The notes under the pieces: generated by a model
Told to the model about the DNA's origin: nothing
What the model saw: only the letters and a program-made list of their open reading frames with translations
Databases searched by the model: none
Origin: Burkholderia humptydooensis
GTDB lineage: Bacteria; Pseudomonadota; Gammaproteobacteria; Burkholderiales; Burkholderiaceae
Direction of reading: 5' to 3'
Assembly (NCBI RefSeq): GCF_001513745.1
Contig: NZ_CP013380.1
Location: 3,472,001-3,536,000 of the forward strand
DNA length: 64,000 nt
Made by a program: the position numbers and the translations under genes
Shown here: one piece after another, positions 45,880-56,824 of the stretch
Numbering within the stretch: the first letter of the stretch is position 1
How the letters are laid out: each line of letters begins with the position of its first letter

Positions 45880-46707
45880 TCAGCGGCCCGCCCGCGCCGC
45901 GCCCGCCGCCTGCGCGACGCGCACGTACTCGTCGACCCCGACGTCTTCCGCGCGGCGCGCGAGATCGAAGCCGAGCGCATCGAAATCGACGAGATCGCGA
46001 TAGCCGCCAAGCGTGTTGCGCAGCATCTTGCGGCGCTGCGAGAACGCGGCCGTCACGACTTCGCCGAGCACCGACGGATCGACGGCCGGCAGCTCGTGCG
46101 GCGCATGCGGGATCATCCGCACGATCGCCGAATCGACCTTCGGCGGCGGCTGGAACGATTCGGGCGGCACGTCGATCAGCTTGTCCATCGCGTAGCGGTA
46201 CTGGAGCATCACCGACAGCCGGCTGAACGCCTTCGTGCCCGGCTCGGCGACCATCCGCTCGACGACCTCGTTCTGCAGCATGAAGTGCTGGTCGATCACG
46301 ACGGGCGCAAACGCCATCAGATGGAACAGCAGCGGGCTGGAAATGTTGTACGGCAGGTTGCCGATGATCCGCAGGGACGGCTGGTCGCCCGGCCGCGCGA
46401 GCGAGCCGAAATCGAATGCGAGCGCATCGCCCGCGTGCAGCTCGAGCAGCTCGCCGAAGCGCGCCTTGAGGCGGCCGATCAGATCGCGGTCGAGCTCGAC
46501 CGCATGCAGCGGCGAATCGGGCGTCGCGAGCCGCGCGATCACGGGCCCCGTGAGCGCGCCGAGGCCCGGCCCGATCTCGACCATCCGCTCGCCGCGTTCG
46601 GGACGAATCGCCGCGACGATCGCGTCGATCACGCCGTGATCGACGAGAAAGTTCTGCCCGAAGCGCTTGCGCGCGAAATGCCCTTGGTGCTGTCTGCTGT
46701 TCGACAT
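45880..46707 (-). CDS. ksgA: 16S rRNA dimethyladenosine transferase
   Basis: 275 residues. Motifs are [57 protein letters not shown] (the NLPY motif of N6-adenine methylases) and [22 protein letters not shown]. It dimethylates two adjacent adenosines near the 3' end of 16S rRNA. Last gene of the lptD-surA-pdxA-ksgA unit; 31 bases after pdxA. Confidence 0.97.
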   Translation of the reverse strand: MSNSRQHQGHFARKRFGQNFLVDHGVIDAIVAAIRPERGERMVEIGPGLGALTGPVIARLATPDSPLHAVELDRDLIGRLKARFGELLELHAGDALAFDFGSLARPGDQPSLRIIGNLPYNISSPLLFHLMAFAPVVIDQHFMLQNEVVERMVAEPGTKAFSRLSVMLQYRYAMDKLIDVPPESFQPPPKVDSAIVRMIPHAPHELPAVDPSVLGEVVTAAFSQRRKMLRNTLGGYRDLVDFDALGFDLARRAEDVGVDEYVRVAQAAGAARAGR

Positions 46708-46738
46708 CGAAAGATAGAAAAACGGATGACGCGAAAAC

Positions 46739-47758
46739 TCAGGCCGCGCGCCGATGGCGCGCCATCGTCACCGCGGTGTCGATGGCCGCGACAAGGCTGC
46801 CCGGATCGGCGCGGCCCGTGCCGGCGAGATCGAGCGCCGTGCCGTGATCGACCGACGTGCGGATGATCGGCAGGCCGAGCGTGACGTTGATGCCCTCGCC
46901 GAACGTCGCGTACTTGAGAACCGGCAGCCCCTGATCGTGGAACATCGCGAGCACGCAATCCGCGTGCTCGAGGTGGCGCGGCTGGAACAGCGTGTCGGCC
47001 GGATACGGGCCGCGCGCGTCGATGCCCGCCGCCCGCGCGCGTTCGAGCGCAGGCCCGATCACGTCGATTTCCTCGCGGCCGAGATAGCCGTTCTCGCCCG
47101 CATGCGGATTGAGGCCCGTCACGAGGATGCGCGGCGCGGCGAGGCCGAAGCTGCGGCGCAGGTCGCGATCGACGATCGAGAGCGTGTCGACGAGGCCGTC
47201 GATCGTCAGCGCGGCCGGCACGTCCTTGAGCGGCAGGTGCGTCGTCGCGAGCGCGACGCGCAGCGGCCGCTCGCCCGTGCCCGCGAGCATCATCACGACG
47301 CGCGGCGTGTGCGTGCGCTCGGCGAGATATTCGGTGTGGCCGGTAAATGGCACGCCGGCATCGTTGATCGTGCTCTTTTGCAGCGGCGCGGTGACGATCG
47401 CGTCGTATTCGCCGGCGAGCGCGCCGTCGATCGCCGCATCGAGCAGATCGAGCACATAGCGCCCGTTCGCCGGATTCAGCTTGCCCGCTTCGGCGGGCGC
47501 GGCAAGCGCGCGATGCGCGACGGCGACATGCGCGTTCGCGACGTGCGCGTTCGCGCCGCCCGCCGTCACGCGCGCCCAGTCGACGCCCGCCGCCGCCGCG
47601 CGCTCGGCGATCAGGCTCGCGTCGCCGAGCACCGTGAAGTGCGCATCCGGCCAGCGCGCCGCCGCGTCGGCGAGCGCGCGGGCCGTCAGCTCGGGGCCGA
47701 CGCCGGCCGGCTCGCCGGTCGTGATCGCAATGCGCAGCGGCTGCGGACGGGCGGACAT
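46739..47758 (-). CDS. pdxA: 4-hydroxythreonine-4-phosphate dehydrogenase
   Basis: 339 residues. Conserved parts: [110 protein letters not shown]. It oxidises 4-phosphohydroxythreonine in vitamin B6 synthesis. A 15-bp tandem duplication near 47525-47556 adds a repeat (NAHVANAHV) after the N-terminal Rossmann strand. Sits 15 bases after surA. Confidence 0.96.
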   Translation of the reverse strand: MSARPQPLRIAITTGEPAGVGPELTARALADAAARWPDAHFTVLGDASLIAERAAAAGVDWARVTAGGANAHVANAHVAVAHRALAAPAEAGKLNPANGRYVLDLLDAAIDGALAGEYDAIVTAPLQKSTINDAGVPFTGHTEYLAERTHTPRVVMMLAGTGERPLRVALATTHLPLKDVPAALTIDGLVDTLSIVDRDLRRSFGLAAPRILVTGLNPHAGENGYLGREEIDVIGPALERARAAGIDARGPYPADTLFQPRHLEHADCVLAMFHDQGLPVLKYATFGEGINVTLGLPIIRTSVDHGTALDLAGTGRADPGSLVAAIDTAVTMARHRRAA

Positions 47759-47773
47759 GATGCGCCTATGTGC

Positions 47774-49126
47774 CTACTGGACGACGGGCAGCTTGATCTG
47801 CACGTACGACGAGTCGCGCAGCTCGCGCAGCCAGTCGGAATACGCCTGCTCGGCCTTGCGCTGGCCGATCGCCTGGCGCGCGATGTCCATCTGCTGCTGC
47901 ACCGAGCCCTCCGCGTCGCGGCGGCCGAGCACCTGGATCAGGTGGTAGCCGTACTCGGTGCGCACCGGGTTGCTGACCTGGCCGTCCTGCAGCGTGTTCA
48001 TCGCGCGCTCGAATTCGGGCACCGTCTCGCCCGGGCTGATCCAGCCGAGATCGCCGCCCTGCGACGCCGAGCCGTCCTGCGAGTAGGTGCGCGCGAATTT
48101 CTCGAAATCGCCGCCCGCCTCGATCTGCCGGCGGATGTCGATCAGTTGCTGGCGCGCCTGCGATTCCGACTTGCCTTCGCCGACGCGCAGCAGGATGTGG
48201 CGCACGTGCGTCTGCACGATCTTCGGCGACGCGGCCGGATTCTGGCTCGCGCGGCGCTCGACGAGGCGCACGATCTCGAAGCCGTCCGGCACGCGGATGA
48301 GCGCCGGGTTGACCTCGCCGGGACGCAGCTTCGACACGGCGTCGACGACGTCGGACGGCAGCGACGACGGCGACTTGAAGCCGAGATCGCCGCCCTTCTT
48401 CGCATCGTCGGCTTCCGACTGGCTCTTCGCGAGCCGCTCGAAATTGGCGCCCGACGCGAGCGCCTGCTGCAGCAGGCCGTCAGCCTTCTTCTGCGCGGCG
48501 TCGATGTCGGCCTGCGGCGCGTTGGTCGGCGCCTTCACGAAGATGTGCTCGAGCCGCAGATCCTGCTGCGAGCCCGCGTTCGGGCCGCGCTGGCTCGCGA
48601 TGTAGCTCGCGACCTCGGCGTCCGACACGGTGATCTTGCTGTCGACCTCCTTCTCGCGCAGCTTCGAGAGCATCAGCTCGGTGCGCGCGTCGCGCACGAA
48701 CAGGTCCCACGGCACGCCCTGCGCCTCGATGCGCGCCTTGTACTGGTCGAGCGGCATGCCGTTCGCCTGCGCGAGACGGCCGAGCGTCGCCTGCACGGTC
48801 GCGTTGTCGACGACGATGCCGTCGTCCTTCGCCCGCTGGACCTGGATGCGCTCGAGCACCATCTGGTTCAGCACCTGCGCGCGCAACTGGTCCGTCGGCG
48901 GCACGGGCGCCTTCTGCTGCTGCAGGCGGCGCGCGATCAGGCCCACGCGCTGATCGAGCTCGCGCCCGGTGATCACGTCGTTGTTGACGACGGCGACCAC
49001 CTCGTCGGCGAGCGACGCGCCCTGCGCGCGCAGCGCCTGCGCGGACGCCGGCGGCGCGACCGTGATGAGCGACGCGACCAGACCGGATGCGACAGCCGCG
49101 AAGCGAAGGGTTTTCTTCATTGCCAC
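47774..49126 (-). CDS. surA: Periplasmic chaperone / peptidyl-prolyl isomerase SurA
   Basis: 450 residues with a signal peptide ([28 protein letters not shown]). The N-terminal SurA domain ([19 protein letters not shown]) is followed by two parvulin domains: about 185-285 ([21 protein letters not shown]) and about 300-400 ([31 protein letters not shown]). Escorts outer-membrane proteins such as LptD, which is encoded just upstream. GTG 49126 has GGAG five bases before it; ATG 49120 is the alternative. Confidence 0.95.
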   Translation of the reverse strand: MAMKKTLRFAAVASGLVASLITVAPPASAQALRAQGASLADEVVAVVNNDVITGRELDQRVGLIARRLQQQKAPVPPTDQLRAQVLNQMVLERIQVQRAKDDGIVVDNATVQATLGRLAQANGMPLDQYKARIEAQGVPWDLFVRDARTELMLSKLREKEVDSKITVSDAEVASYIASQRGPNAGSQQDLRLEHIFVKAPTNAPQADIDAAQKKADGLLQQALASGANFERLAKSQSEADDAKKGGDLGFKSPSSLPSDVVDAVSKLRPGEVNPALIRVPDGFEIVRLVERRASQNPAASPKIVQTHVRHILLRVGEGKSESQARQQLIDIRRQIEAGGDFEKFARTYSQDGSASQGGDLGWISPGETVPEFERAMNTLQDGQVSNPVRTEYGYHLIQVLGRRDAEGSVQQQMDIARQAIGQRKAEQAYSDWLRELRDSSYVQIKLPVVQ

Positions 49127-49186
49127 AGGTACTCCATTGAAAGCGGGCTGCGCAAACGCCGCTCGCCGCGAACGCCTCGTCGGCGG

Positions 49187-51547
49187 TTAATCGTAATTGC
49201 TGAAGCGCGACAGCGGCGCAGGCGCGGGCGGCAGCGGCGTGTAGCCCTGCACGCCGGCGCGGAACGCCGACACGAGGCCGTTGTCGATGCTCGTCAGCCC
49301 CTTGAGCACGAGTTGCGCGAGCACGCGGGTCGACGAATGCTGCTGCCCCGACGAGTTCACGCCGTTCGCGTAGCGCTGGATGCCGACGCCGAACGCCCAG
49401 CAGTCGGCATCGTACTGGAAGCCGACGAGACCGTCGACAACCCGGCTGCTCGCGAGATCGTAGTTGAAGCGGCCCACCGTGTAGAGCCGCCGCGTGAGCG
49501 GCCACTGCGCGGACACGAGGATCTGGTTGATCGGCTCGTTGCTGAGCGTCGGATTCTGCCGCGTGTAGCGGTAGCCGACGTTGATCACGCGCCGCTCGCC
49601 CGGGCTGTAGCCGAAGCCGACGCTCGACTTCACGAGCTGGTTGTTGTCGACGTTGTACTGGAACGCCGTCTCCGACGCGAAGCCCGCGCCGAGCTTGACC
49701 GACGCGCCGAGGATCAGGTCCGAGTGCCGCGCGGTCGCGGGCGCCTCGGTCGGCAGAAGCGTCACGCGCTGATCGGTGAAGTAGTACTGCTGCGCGATCA
49801 CGAAGCGCGCGCGCTCGTCGCCCGTCGTCGGATTGATGAAGCGGGTCGTGAGCGCGGCCGTCAGGCGGTTCGCGTCGGCGATCCGGTCGTTGCCGACGAA
49901 CGTGTTCGGCGTGAAGATCTCCGCGAGCCCGAAGTCCGACACGGCCGTGTCGAAGAGCGGCGCGTTCGACTGGTTCCGGTACGGCGTGTACACGTAGTAC
50001 AGGCGCGGCTCCAGCGTCTGGATGAAATCCTGGCCGAACAGGCGCACCGAGCGGTCGAACACGAGCCCGGTGTCGAGACTGAGCGTCGGGATCGAGTACG
50101 TGAAGCGCTTCGCCTGATCGGGCACGCCGCCCGTCGTCGTCGTCAGGTCGTACGACGCGATGTGCAACTGCGCCTTCGGCACGAAGAAGTAGCCGGGACC
50201 GTACAGCCCGTACGACACGTACGGGTTGAACATCACGCGGTCGCCTTCCGGCTGGTCGGCCGTCGTGATCCGGAAGCGCGAATAGTCGGCTTCCGCGCCG
50301 AAGTCGAAGCCGCCGACGTTGTATTTCGTGTACTTCACGTTCAACTGCGGCTCGCGCCCGTACGGCGCGATCGACGGCGCGAGCGTCTGCCAGTGCTGGT
50401 AGCGCCCGAGCACCGACCACGGCCCGTTGTTGTACGTGAGGCCGGCTTCCTGCTGGTAGACGGTCTGGATCCCGTTCAGGAACTGGTTCGTCGAGCCCAG
50501 ATCCTCCGGATACGTGTTGTCCGAGACCTTGTTGTAGTAGATGTAGCCGGCGAAGCCGTTGCCGAAATTCTGCTGGTGCTGCCAGTAGATCGCGTAGCGG
50601 TTGCGCTTCGCGACACGGTCGTCGGGCAGGTATTCGCCCGTCAGCGTGCCCGAGTAATTCGTCGACAGGTAGCGGAACGTCGCCTGCGTGAAGATCCCGC
50701 GCTTCGAGATGACGTGCGGCGTGATCGTCAGGTCGCGGTTCGGCGCGATGTTGAAGTAGTACGGCAGCGCGAGCTCGAAGCCGCTCGACGAATCGAGCGA
50801 GAACGTCGGCGGCAGGAAGCCGCTGCGCCGCTCGCCCGACAGCGGAAACGTGAGCCACGGGCTGCCGAAGAGCGGCACGCCCTGGAAGAACAGCACGCCG
50901 TTGCGCGCGACGCCCTCGTCCGCGCCCGTATCGAAATCGAACTCGCTGCCCTTGATGTACCACGCCGGATTCGTCGCGCACTGGCAGCCCGTGTACGTGC
51001 CGTTGGTGAACACCGAGCGCTCGCTGTCGAGGAGCTGCACGCGCTCGGCGCTGCCCGAGCCGCCCGTCGCCGTGAAATGGTACTTCGGCGTCGTCATGAA
51101 GCCCTGGTTCGCCTCGACCTTCAGATGCGCCTCGGGCCCCGAGAACGTCGTGCCGCCGTTGGCCACCGTGACCTTGCCGTACGCGTCGGCCATGTCGGTG
51201 TCCTGATCGTAGTGGATCGCATCCGCCTTGACGACCGCGTTGCCGCGGCGGATCTCGGCCGAACCCTTCGCGGCGAGATCCTGGTCGGCGGTGCCGCCCG
51301 TGTGATCGGCGAGCACGAACGTCGCGGGCTTGCCGCCCTGTTTTTGCGGATGCTCGTCGAGCTGCGGCGCGAGGCGCAGGTCCCACGGCGAGCCGAACGT
51401 CTGCGGCTCGGCCGCGGCGCCCGACAACTGGGCCTGCGACACCGCCGGCACGAGGCCCGGTACGGCCAAAAGCGCGACCGCGAGCCGTTTTTTGCGCGGC
51501 GCGGCATCGCAAGCTGGGACGAGCGGGAATAACGTTTTAGGCGGCAT
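49187..51547 (-). CDS. lptD: LPS-assembly protein LptD
   Basis: 786 residues with a signal peptide ending near AVSQAQ. The N-terminal jellyroll (OstA-like) covers about 85-210, with repeats such as [25 protein letters not shown]-terminal beta-barrel extends to the end, closing with LSRFSNYD. It inserts lipopolysaccharide into the outer leaflet and is essential. First gene of lptD-surA-pdxA-ksgA; divergent from amgK. Confidence 0.95.
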   Translation of the reverse strand: MPPKTLFPLVPACDAAPRKKRLAVALLAVPGLVPAVSQAQLSGAAAEPQTFGSPWDLRLAPQLDEHPQKQGGKPATFVLADHTGGTADQDLAAKGSAEIRRGNAVVKADAIHYDQDTDMADAYGKVTVANGGTTFSGPEAHLKVEANQGFMTTPKYHFTATGGSGSAERVQLLDSERSVFTNGTYTGCQCATNPAWYIKGSEFDFDTGADEGVARNGVLFFQGVPLFGSPWLTFPLSGERRSGFLPPTFSLDSSSGFELALPYYFNIAPNRDLTITPHVISKRGIFTQATFRYLSTNYSGTLTGEYLPDDRVAKRNRYAIYWQHQQNFGNGFAGYIYYNKVSDNTYPEDLGSTNQFLNGIQTVYQQEAGLTYNNGPWSVLGRYQHWQTLAPSIAPYGREPQLNVKYTKYNVGGFDFGAEADYSRFRITTADQPEGDRVMFNPYVSYGLYGPGYFFVPKAQLHIASYDLTTTTGGVPDQAKRFTYSIPTLSLDTGLVFDRSVRLFGQDFIQTLEPRLYYVYTPYRNQSNAPLFDTAVSDFGLAEIFTPNTFVGNDRIADANRLTAALTTRFINPTTGDERARFVIAQQYYFTDQRVTLLPTEAPATARHSDLILGASVKLGAGFASETAFQYNVDNNQLVKSSVGFGYSPGERRVINVGYRYTRQNPTLSNEPINQILVSAQWPLTRRLYTVGRFNYDLASSRVVDGLVGFQYDADCWAFGVGIQRYANGVNSSGQQHSSTRVLAQLVLKGLTSIDNGLVSAFRAGVQGYTPLPPAPAPLSRFSNYD

Positions 51548-51722
51548 CTATCGTTCGGCGAATCGCCCCTGTCAAGCCCGGCCTCCGCATGCCGCGCCCG
51601 CGCAATCGAACCGTGACTGCGGCTTCGCGCATACCGGGGGAAACGGGCAAACGGACGGCGTGACGGGCTGCGGGCCCGCGCCGGCGGGAATTGACACGGG
51701 ACGCGTCAAAAAAGTCGTGGGG

Positions 51723-51728
51723 TATTAT
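51723..51728 (+). promoter_or_regulatory. Candidate -10 box for amgK-murU
   Basis: TATTAT in an AT-rich patch 31 bases before the amgK start. A TTGACA at 51691-51696 is 26 bp away, which is too far for a standard pair. Confidence 0.3.
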
Positions 51729-51759
51729 ATGGCAAGACGTTCCCCCTCCCCGACTTTCA

Positions 51760-52794
51760 ATGACGCAGCCCCCAGCCGATCCCCGTCTCGCCCGCCTCGC
51801 CGCCTGGCTCGCCACTTTCGCCGACCGCTACGCGCTCGACCTCGCGTCGCTCGCCCCGGCGTCCGCCGACGCGAGCTTCCGCCGCTATTTCCGCGTCGCG
51901 AGCGCGGCCGCGCCGGGCGGCACGGCGATCGCCGTCGACGCGCCGCCGCCCGAGAAATGCCGCGAGTTCGCGCAGATCGCGCAACTGCTCGACGCGGCCG
52001 GCGTCCACGTGCCGAAGGTGCTCGAGCACGACTTCGATGCGGGCTTCATGCTCGTCACCGATCTCGGCACGCGCTCGTACATCTCGGCACTCGACCCGGC
52101 GGCGCCCGCCGCCGCGCGGCCGCTGATGCGCGACGCGCTCGACGCGCTGATCCGCTGGCAGCGCGCGTCGCGCGAGGGCGTGCTGCCGCCGTTCGACGAA
52201 GCGTTCCTGCGCCGCGAGATGGAGCTGATGCCCGAATGGTACGTCGGCCGGCATCTCGACAAGACGCTGTCCGACGACGCGCGCGGCGTGCTCGAGCGCA
52301 CGTTCGCGCTGCTGATCGCGAGCGCGAAGGCGCAGCCGCAGGGCTACATGCTGCGCGACTTCATGCCTCGCAACCTGATGATCGCGGAGCCGAACCCGGG
52401 TGTGCTCGACTTCCAGGACGCCGTCTACGGGCCGCTCACGTACGACGTGGTGTCGCTCATGCGCGACGCGTTCATCAGTTGGGACGAAGCGTTCGAGCTC
52501 GACTGCTTCGCGTACTACTGGGAAAGAGCGAAGAAGGCGGGGCTGCCCGTCGAGCCGGATTTCGGCGAGTTCTACCGGCAGCTCGAATGGATGGGCCTGC
52601 AGCGCCACATCAAGGTGCTCGGCCTGTTCGCGCGCATCAATTACCGCGATCACAAGCCGCACTATCTCGCCGATCTGCCGCGCTTTCTCGGCTACGCGCA
52701 GCGCGTCGCGCTGCGCTACCGGCCGCTCGCGCCGTTCGCGAGGCTCCTCGACGATCTCGAAGGCAAGACGGCCGACGTCGGCTACACGTTCTGA
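51760..52794 (+). CDS. amgK: N-acetylmuramate/N-acetylglucosamine kinase (AmgK-like phosphotransferase)
   Basis: 344 residues of the aminoglycoside-phosphotransferase fold. N-lobe: DASFRRYFRVAS; ATP-binding hinge: FMLVTDLGTRSYI. The catalytic loop reads MLRDFMPRNLM, with Asp and Asn kept but the usual His of HxDxxxxN changed to Leu. The metal-binding segment is GVLDFQDAVYGPLTYDVVSLMRDAF. Its direct link to a nucleotidyltransferase gene (three bases apart) identifies the AmgK-MurU route. That route turns recycled MurNAc into UDP-MurNAc and bypasses the fosfomycin target. Confidence 0.85.
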   Translation: MTQPPADPRLARLAAWLATFADRYALDLASLAPASADASFRRYFRVASAAAPGGTAIAVDAPPPEKCREFAQIAQLLDAAGVHVPKVLEHDFDAGFMLVTDLGTRSYISALDPAAPAAARPLMRDALDALIRWQRASREGVLPPFDEAFLRREMELMPEWYVGRHLDKTLSDDARGVLERTFALLIASAKAQPQGYMLRDFMPRNLMIAEPNPGVLDFQDAVYGPLTYDVVSLMRDAFISWDEAFELDCFAYYWERAKKAGLPVEPDFGEFYRQLEWMGLQRHIKVLGLFARINYRDHKPHYLADLPRFLGYAQRVALRYRPLAPFARLLDDLEGKTADVGYTF

Positions 52795-52797
52795 ACG

Positions 52798-53517
52798 ATG
52801 ACGCACACACTCGATACGGCGATGATCTTCGCCGCCGGGCGCGGCGAACGGATGCGCCCGCTTACCGACACGACGCCGAAGCCGCTTCTCGTCGCGGGCG
52901 GCAAGCCGCTGATCGTCTGGCAGATCGAGCGGCTCGCCGCGGCGGGCATTCGCACGATCGTCGTCAACCATGCGTGGCTCGGCGCGCAGATCGAGGCCGC
53001 GCTCGGCGACGGCTCGCGCTGGGGCGTGCGGCTCCTGTATTCCGCCGAGCGCGAGGCGCTCGAGACCGCGGGCGGGATCGCGCAGGCGCTGCCGCTCATC
53101 GAGGGCGGCGGCGGGCCGAAGGTGTTCGTCGGCGTCGCGGGCGATATCTATGCGGACTTCGATTACGCGGCGCTGCGGGAGCCTGCAGCCGCGCTCGCCT
53201 CGGCATCCGAGCCCGGCATGCATCTCGTGATGGTGCCGAACCCGCCGTTCCATCCGGCGGGCGATTTCGCGCTCGACGGCAGCGGCCGGCTGTCGCTCGA
53301 CGGCGCCGCGCGCGTCACGTTCGGCAGCATCGCGCTGTACGACACGCGGATGTTCCGCGATCTGCCCGCCGGCACGCGCCGCGCGCTCGCCCCCTATTAC
53401 CGCGAGACGATCGCCGCGCGCCGCGCGACGGGCGAGCTCCACACCGGAGCGTGGGAGAACGTCGGCACGGCCGCGCAACTGGGCGAGCTCGATGCGGCGT
53501 TGAAGGCAGCCCGCTGA
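52798..53517 (+). CDS. murU: N-acetylmuramate 1-phosphate uridylyltransferase
   Basis: 239 residues. Nucleotidyltransferase signature AMIFAAGRGERMRPLTDTTPKPLLVAGGKPLI, then NHAWLGAQIEAAL and GVAGDIYADFDY. It converts MurNAc-1-phosphate to UDP-MurNAc in cell-wall recycling and is the partner of the adjacent kinase. Convergent with the ABC exporter gene. Confidence 0.88.
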   Translation: MTHTLDTAMIFAAGRGERMRPLTDTTPKPLLVAGGKPLIVWQIERLAAAGIRTIVVNHAWLGAQIEAALGDGSRWGVRLLYSAEREALETAGGIAQALPLIEGGGGPKVFVGVAGDIYADFDYAALREPAAALASASEPGMHLVMVPNPPFHPAGDFALDGSGRLSLDGAARVTFGSIALYDTRMFRDLPAGTRRALAPYYRETIAARRATGELHTGAWENVGTAAQLGELDAALKAAR

Positions 53518-53599
53518 GAGCGCCGGCCCGGTCGCTTCGCTGCCGGATCGACCGGCTCGCCGAAACGCGCGGCGTCGTCGCCCGTCCCGCCCCGCTTCG

Positions 53600-55471
53600 T
53601 CAAACCTCTTCCGCCGCCGCGCCGTCGGCCGCCGCGCGCTGCTGCTGCAACGCCCACATCTGCGCGTAGAGGCCGTCCGCGCGCAGCAGCTCCGCGTGCG
53701 TGCCGCGCTCGACGATGCGCCCGTGGTCCATCACGATGATCTGGTCCGCATGCACGACGGTCGACAAGCGGTGCGCGATCACGAGCGTCGTCCGGTGCCG
53801 CGCGATCTGGTCGAGCTCGTGCTGAATCGCGCGCTCGGAACGCGAATCGAGCGCCGACGTCGCCTCGTCGAACACGAGGATCGGCGGATTCTTCAGGATC
53901 GTCCGCGCGATCGCGACGCGCTGCTTCTCGCCGCCCGACAGCTTGAGCCCGCGCTCGCCGACGGGCGTGTCATAGCCCTTCGGCAGACTCTCGACGAACG
54001 AGTGGATGTGCGCGGCGCGCGCGGCCGCGATCACCTCGTCGCGCGTCGCCGACGGCCGGCCGTACGCGATGTTGTAGTAGATCGTGTCGTTGAAGAGCAC
54101 GGTGTCCTGCGGCACGATGCCGATCGACGCCCGCAGCGAATCCTGCTTCACGTCGCGAATGTCCTGGCCGTCGATCGTGATCGCGCCGCCCGTCGCGCGA
54201 TCGAGATCGTAGAAGCGGAACAGCAGGCGCGACAGCGTCGACTTGCCCGAGCCGCTGTGGCCGACGACCGCGGTCGTCGAGCCCGCCTCGATCGTGAAGT
54301 CGACGCCGCGCAGGATCTGCCGCGACGGCTCGTAGCTGAAATCGACCCGCTCGAAACGCACTCGCGCGCCGCTCACCTTCAGCGCGCTTGCGCCGGGCGC
54401 GTCGTCGACTTCGCGCGCGGCCGACAGCAGCCCGAACATCCGGTCCATGTCGGTCAGGCTCTGCTTCAGCTCCCGATAGACGACGCCGAGGAAGTTGAGC
54501 GGAATGTACAGTTGCAGCATGAACGTGTTGATGAGCACGAGATCGCCGAGCGTGAGCCTGCCCGCGAGCACGCCCTGCGTCGCGCGCCACAGGATGAACA
54601 CGAGCCCCGTGCCGATGATCGCCTGCTGGCCGAAGTTCAGGAACGACAGCGAATTCTGCGAGCGGATCGCCGCCTTCCGGTAGCGCTTCAGGTTTTCGTC
54701 GTAGCGCTGCGTCTCCCATTCCTCGTTGCCGAAGTACTTGACGGTCTCGTAGTTGATCAGCGAATCGATCGCGCGCGAGTTCGCCCGCGAATCGAGCTCG
54801 TTCATCGTGCGGCGGAAATGCGTGCGCCACTCGGTCACCTTCACGGTGAATGCGATGTAAGCGACGAGCGCGGCGAACGTCACATATGCGTAATACGCCT
54901 CGTACTTGACGACGAAGAAGCCGAGCACGAGCCCCACTTCGACGAGCGTCGGCAGGATGCTGTACAGCGAATACGAGATCAGTTGCTGGATGCCGCGCGT
55001 GCCGCGCTCGATGTCGCGCGACATGCCGCCCGTCTGCCGCTCGAGATGAAAGCGCAGCGACAGGCCGTGCAGATGCCGGAACACCTGCAGCGCGAGCCGC
55101 CGCACCGCGCTTTCCGTCACCTTCGAGAACAGGATCTCGCGCAGCTCGGTGAAGAGCGACGTCGACAGCCGCACGAGCGCATAGGCGATCACGAGGAGCC
55201 CGACGCCGCCCGCGAGCACGACGGTCGCCGACTGCTCGGCGCGGCCGAGCGCGGTCAGATGCTGGACGGCCGCGAGGCTGTCGACGATCCGCTTCATCAC
55301 GACGGGCACGCCGAGATTCGCGACCTTCGCGCCGATCAGGCACGAAAGCGCGAACGCGACGCGCCATTTGTAGGCGCTCAGGTACGGCAGCAGCGAGCGG
55401 ATCGTCTGCCAGTCGTTGCGCGGCCCGGTCGCGGCGGGCGCGGGCTCGGAGGAAGCGGGATAGCGGCGCAT
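53600..55471 (-). CDS. ABC exporter of the Atm1/HMT type (half-transporter)
   Basis: 623 residues from ATG 55471. The N-terminal membrane domain has six helices and the family-typical segments LALQVFRHLHGLSLRFHLERQTGGMSRDIERGTRG and NYETVKYFGNEEWE. The C-terminal ATPase has Walker A GHSGSGKST, LSGGEKQRVAIARTI and VFDEATSALDS. Atm1-type exporters move glutathione-linked sulfur or metal compounds. Acts as a homodimer in the inner membrane. A later start is possible because the first 20 residues are not conserved in the family. Confidence 0.9.
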   Translation of the reverse strand: MRRYPASSEPAPAATGPRNDWQTIRSLLPYLSAYKWRVAFALSCLIGAKVANLGVPVVMKRIVDSLAAVQHLTALGRAEQSATVVLAGGVGLLVIAYALVRLSTSLFTELREILFSKVTESAVRRLALQVFRHLHGLSLRFHLERQTGGMSRDIERGTRGIQQLISYSLYSILPTLVEVGLVLGFFVVKYEAYYAYVTFAALVAYIAFTVKVTEWRTHFRRTMNELDSRANSRAIDSLINYETVKYFGNEEWETQRYDENLKRYRKAAIRSQNSLSFLNFGQQAIIGTGLVFILWRATQGVLAGRLTLGDLVLINTFMLQLYIPLNFLGVVYRELKQSLTDMDRMFGLLSAAREVDDAPGASALKVSGARVRFERVDFSYEPSRQILRGVDFTIEAGSTTAVVGHSGSGKSTLSRLLFRFYDLDRATGGAITIDGQDIRDVKQDSLRASIGIVPQDTVLFNDTIYYNIAYGRPSATRDEVIAAARAAHIHSFVESLPKGYDTPVGERGLKLSGGEKQRVAIARTILKNPPILVFDEATSALDSRSERAIQHELDQIARHRTTLVIAHRLSTVVHADQIIVMDHGRIVERGTHAELLRADGLYAQMWALQQQRAAADGAAAEEV

Positions 55472-55742
55472 GGGGAGTTCGTGGGTTCGCTTCGTCGGTG
55501 AAAGTGGGCGTGTCGGGCTTTCCTGGCCGGCCGTCGATGCGGCGCGCATCACGCTACGCGGCGGCGCGTGCGCGGCGAGGCCCGGCCTGCGCGGCCCGGC
55601 CCAAATCCACACTTTCTCGTACAATTTCAGAACTCTGTATTGTCTCAGAAGCCGGTTCACGCCGCTGTCCGCCGCATCTCCGGCGACGGCCGCCGAATAC
55701 GCGCAAGCCGGCCGCTTTTCTTACAAGATGGAAGCTTCAACC

Positions 55743-56141
55743 ATGACCGACTCGCCCATGCAACTCCCGCAAAAACCGCCCGCGCTGCGCGTCGTCCCGC
55801 AACCGTCCGACGCGAACGTCCACGGCGACGTGTTCGGCGGCTGGATCATGGCGCAGGTCGACATCGCGGGCTCGATCCCGGCGAGCCGCCGCGCGAACGG
55901 TCGGGTCGCGACGGTCGCGGTCAATTCGTTCCTGTTCAAGCAGCCGGTGTTCGTCGGCGATCTGCTCAGCTTCTACGCGAGCATCGTGAAGACGGGCAAC
56001 ACGTCGGTGACGGTCGACGTCGAGGTCTACGCGCAGCGGATGAGCCTGATGAGCGAGATCGTCAAGGTGACGGAAGCAACCCTCACCTACGTCGCGACCG
56101 ACGCCGATCGCCGCCCGCGCGCGCTGCCGCCGCTCGAATAA
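55743..56141 (+). CDS. Acyl-CoA thioesterase (YciA/hotdog fold)
   Basis: 132 residues from ATG 55743, with GGAAG upstream; ATG 55728 is an alternative. Hotdog-fold motifs are NVHGDVFGGWIMAQVDIAGSIPA, VAVNSFLFKQPVFVGDLLSFYASI and SVTVDVEVYAQRM. The protein hydrolyses acyl-CoA thioesters in the cytoplasm, most like YciA. Single gene, convergent with the NarM-like gene. Confidence 0.9.
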   Translation: MTDSPMQLPQKPPALRVVPQPSDANVHGDVFGGWIMAQVDIAGSIPASRRANGRVATVAVNSFLFKQPVFVGDLLSFYASIVKTGNTSVTVDVEVYAQRMSLMSEIVKVTEATLTYVATDADRRPRALPPLE

Positions 56142-56210
56142 GCGCGGCGCACGCATCGCCGCACGCACGCGCGCATCGCAAGGCGGCGCGTGCCGCCGCC
56201 CCTCGCCCGC

Positions 56211-56690
56211 TCAGTGCGCGGCGAGGCCGAACTCGCGCATCGCGGGAACGAAGTCGTGGTTGAGCTTCGGCTTGCGCGACAGCTTCGCGAGCACGTAGCG
56301 CTGAAACGGCGTGAGCGTCGACCACTGCGAGGCGGACGGCGCCGGCAGGCCGGCGAGCCCGCTCTGCGCGACGAGCGCGTCCGGCACGGCATCGGCGCTG
56401 CGCCACGCCGGATGCTCGTCCGGCTGAAACCAGGTCGGCTCGACGTTCGCGTGCGTGCGCAGCATCTCGAACAGCGCATGATCGAAATTCGGCTCGATCA
56501 CGACGTCTTCGTCGGCCGGAAAGCGCGCGAGCAGCCTGCGATCCTCGAGCGGCAGCATCTGCCATTGCTCGAGCGAGATCCTCAGCCCGAAACGGTCGAG
56601 GTTGAAGCGGACGATCATCGGAATGTAGGTCAGATCCTCCGACGATTCGATTTCGAAATTGAACAGCAACGGCGCGTCGCTCAGTCCCAT
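56211..56690 (-). CDS. Nitrate-reductase-associated (NarM-like) protein
   Basis: 159 residues from ATG 56690 (an upstream GTG at 56720 would add 10). The start PLLFNFEIESSEDLTYIPMIVRFNLDRFGLRISLEQWQMLP resembles the conserved N-terminus of nitrate-reductase-associated proteins described in cyanobacteria. There NarM is needed for assimilatory nitrate reductase activity. The neighbour fdhD is also a molybdoenzyme maturation gene, in divergent orientation. No nitrate reductase is in this window. Family call is from memory and should be tested. Confidence 0.6.
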   Translation of the reverse strand: MGLSDAPLLFNFEIESSEDLTYIPMIVRFNLDRFGLRISLEQWQMLPLEDRRLLARFPADEDVVIEPNFDHALFEMLRTHANVEPTWFQPDEHPAWRSADAVPDALVAQSGLAGLPAPSASQWSTLTPFQRYVLAKLSRKPKLNHDFVPAMREFGLAAH

Positions 56691-56824
56691 GTTTGCACCC
56701 ACTATGACGTTTGCCGGCACGTTTGGCCCGTGTGGAGTATTTTAGAACCTTCGCGGGCATCGAGCGTGCCGCCCGGCGTCGCGCCCCGCTCGCCCGTCCA
56801 GCCGTCCCATCGAAGGAGCCCCCC

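Noticed and set aside
46754..51532. A 1592-residue open frame on the + strand across ksgA-lptD
   Set aside because: It is antisense to four recognisable genes, extremely Arg-rich and lacks any domain; a typical high-GC shadow frame.
51691..51728. TTGACA with TATTAT as a full promoter for amgK
   Set aside because: Spacing of 26 bp is too long; only the -10 candidate was kept, at low confidence.
53528..53555. CCGGTCG/CGACCGG inverted repeat as a terminator between murU and the ABC gene
   Set aside because: Short stem, long loop and no T-run.
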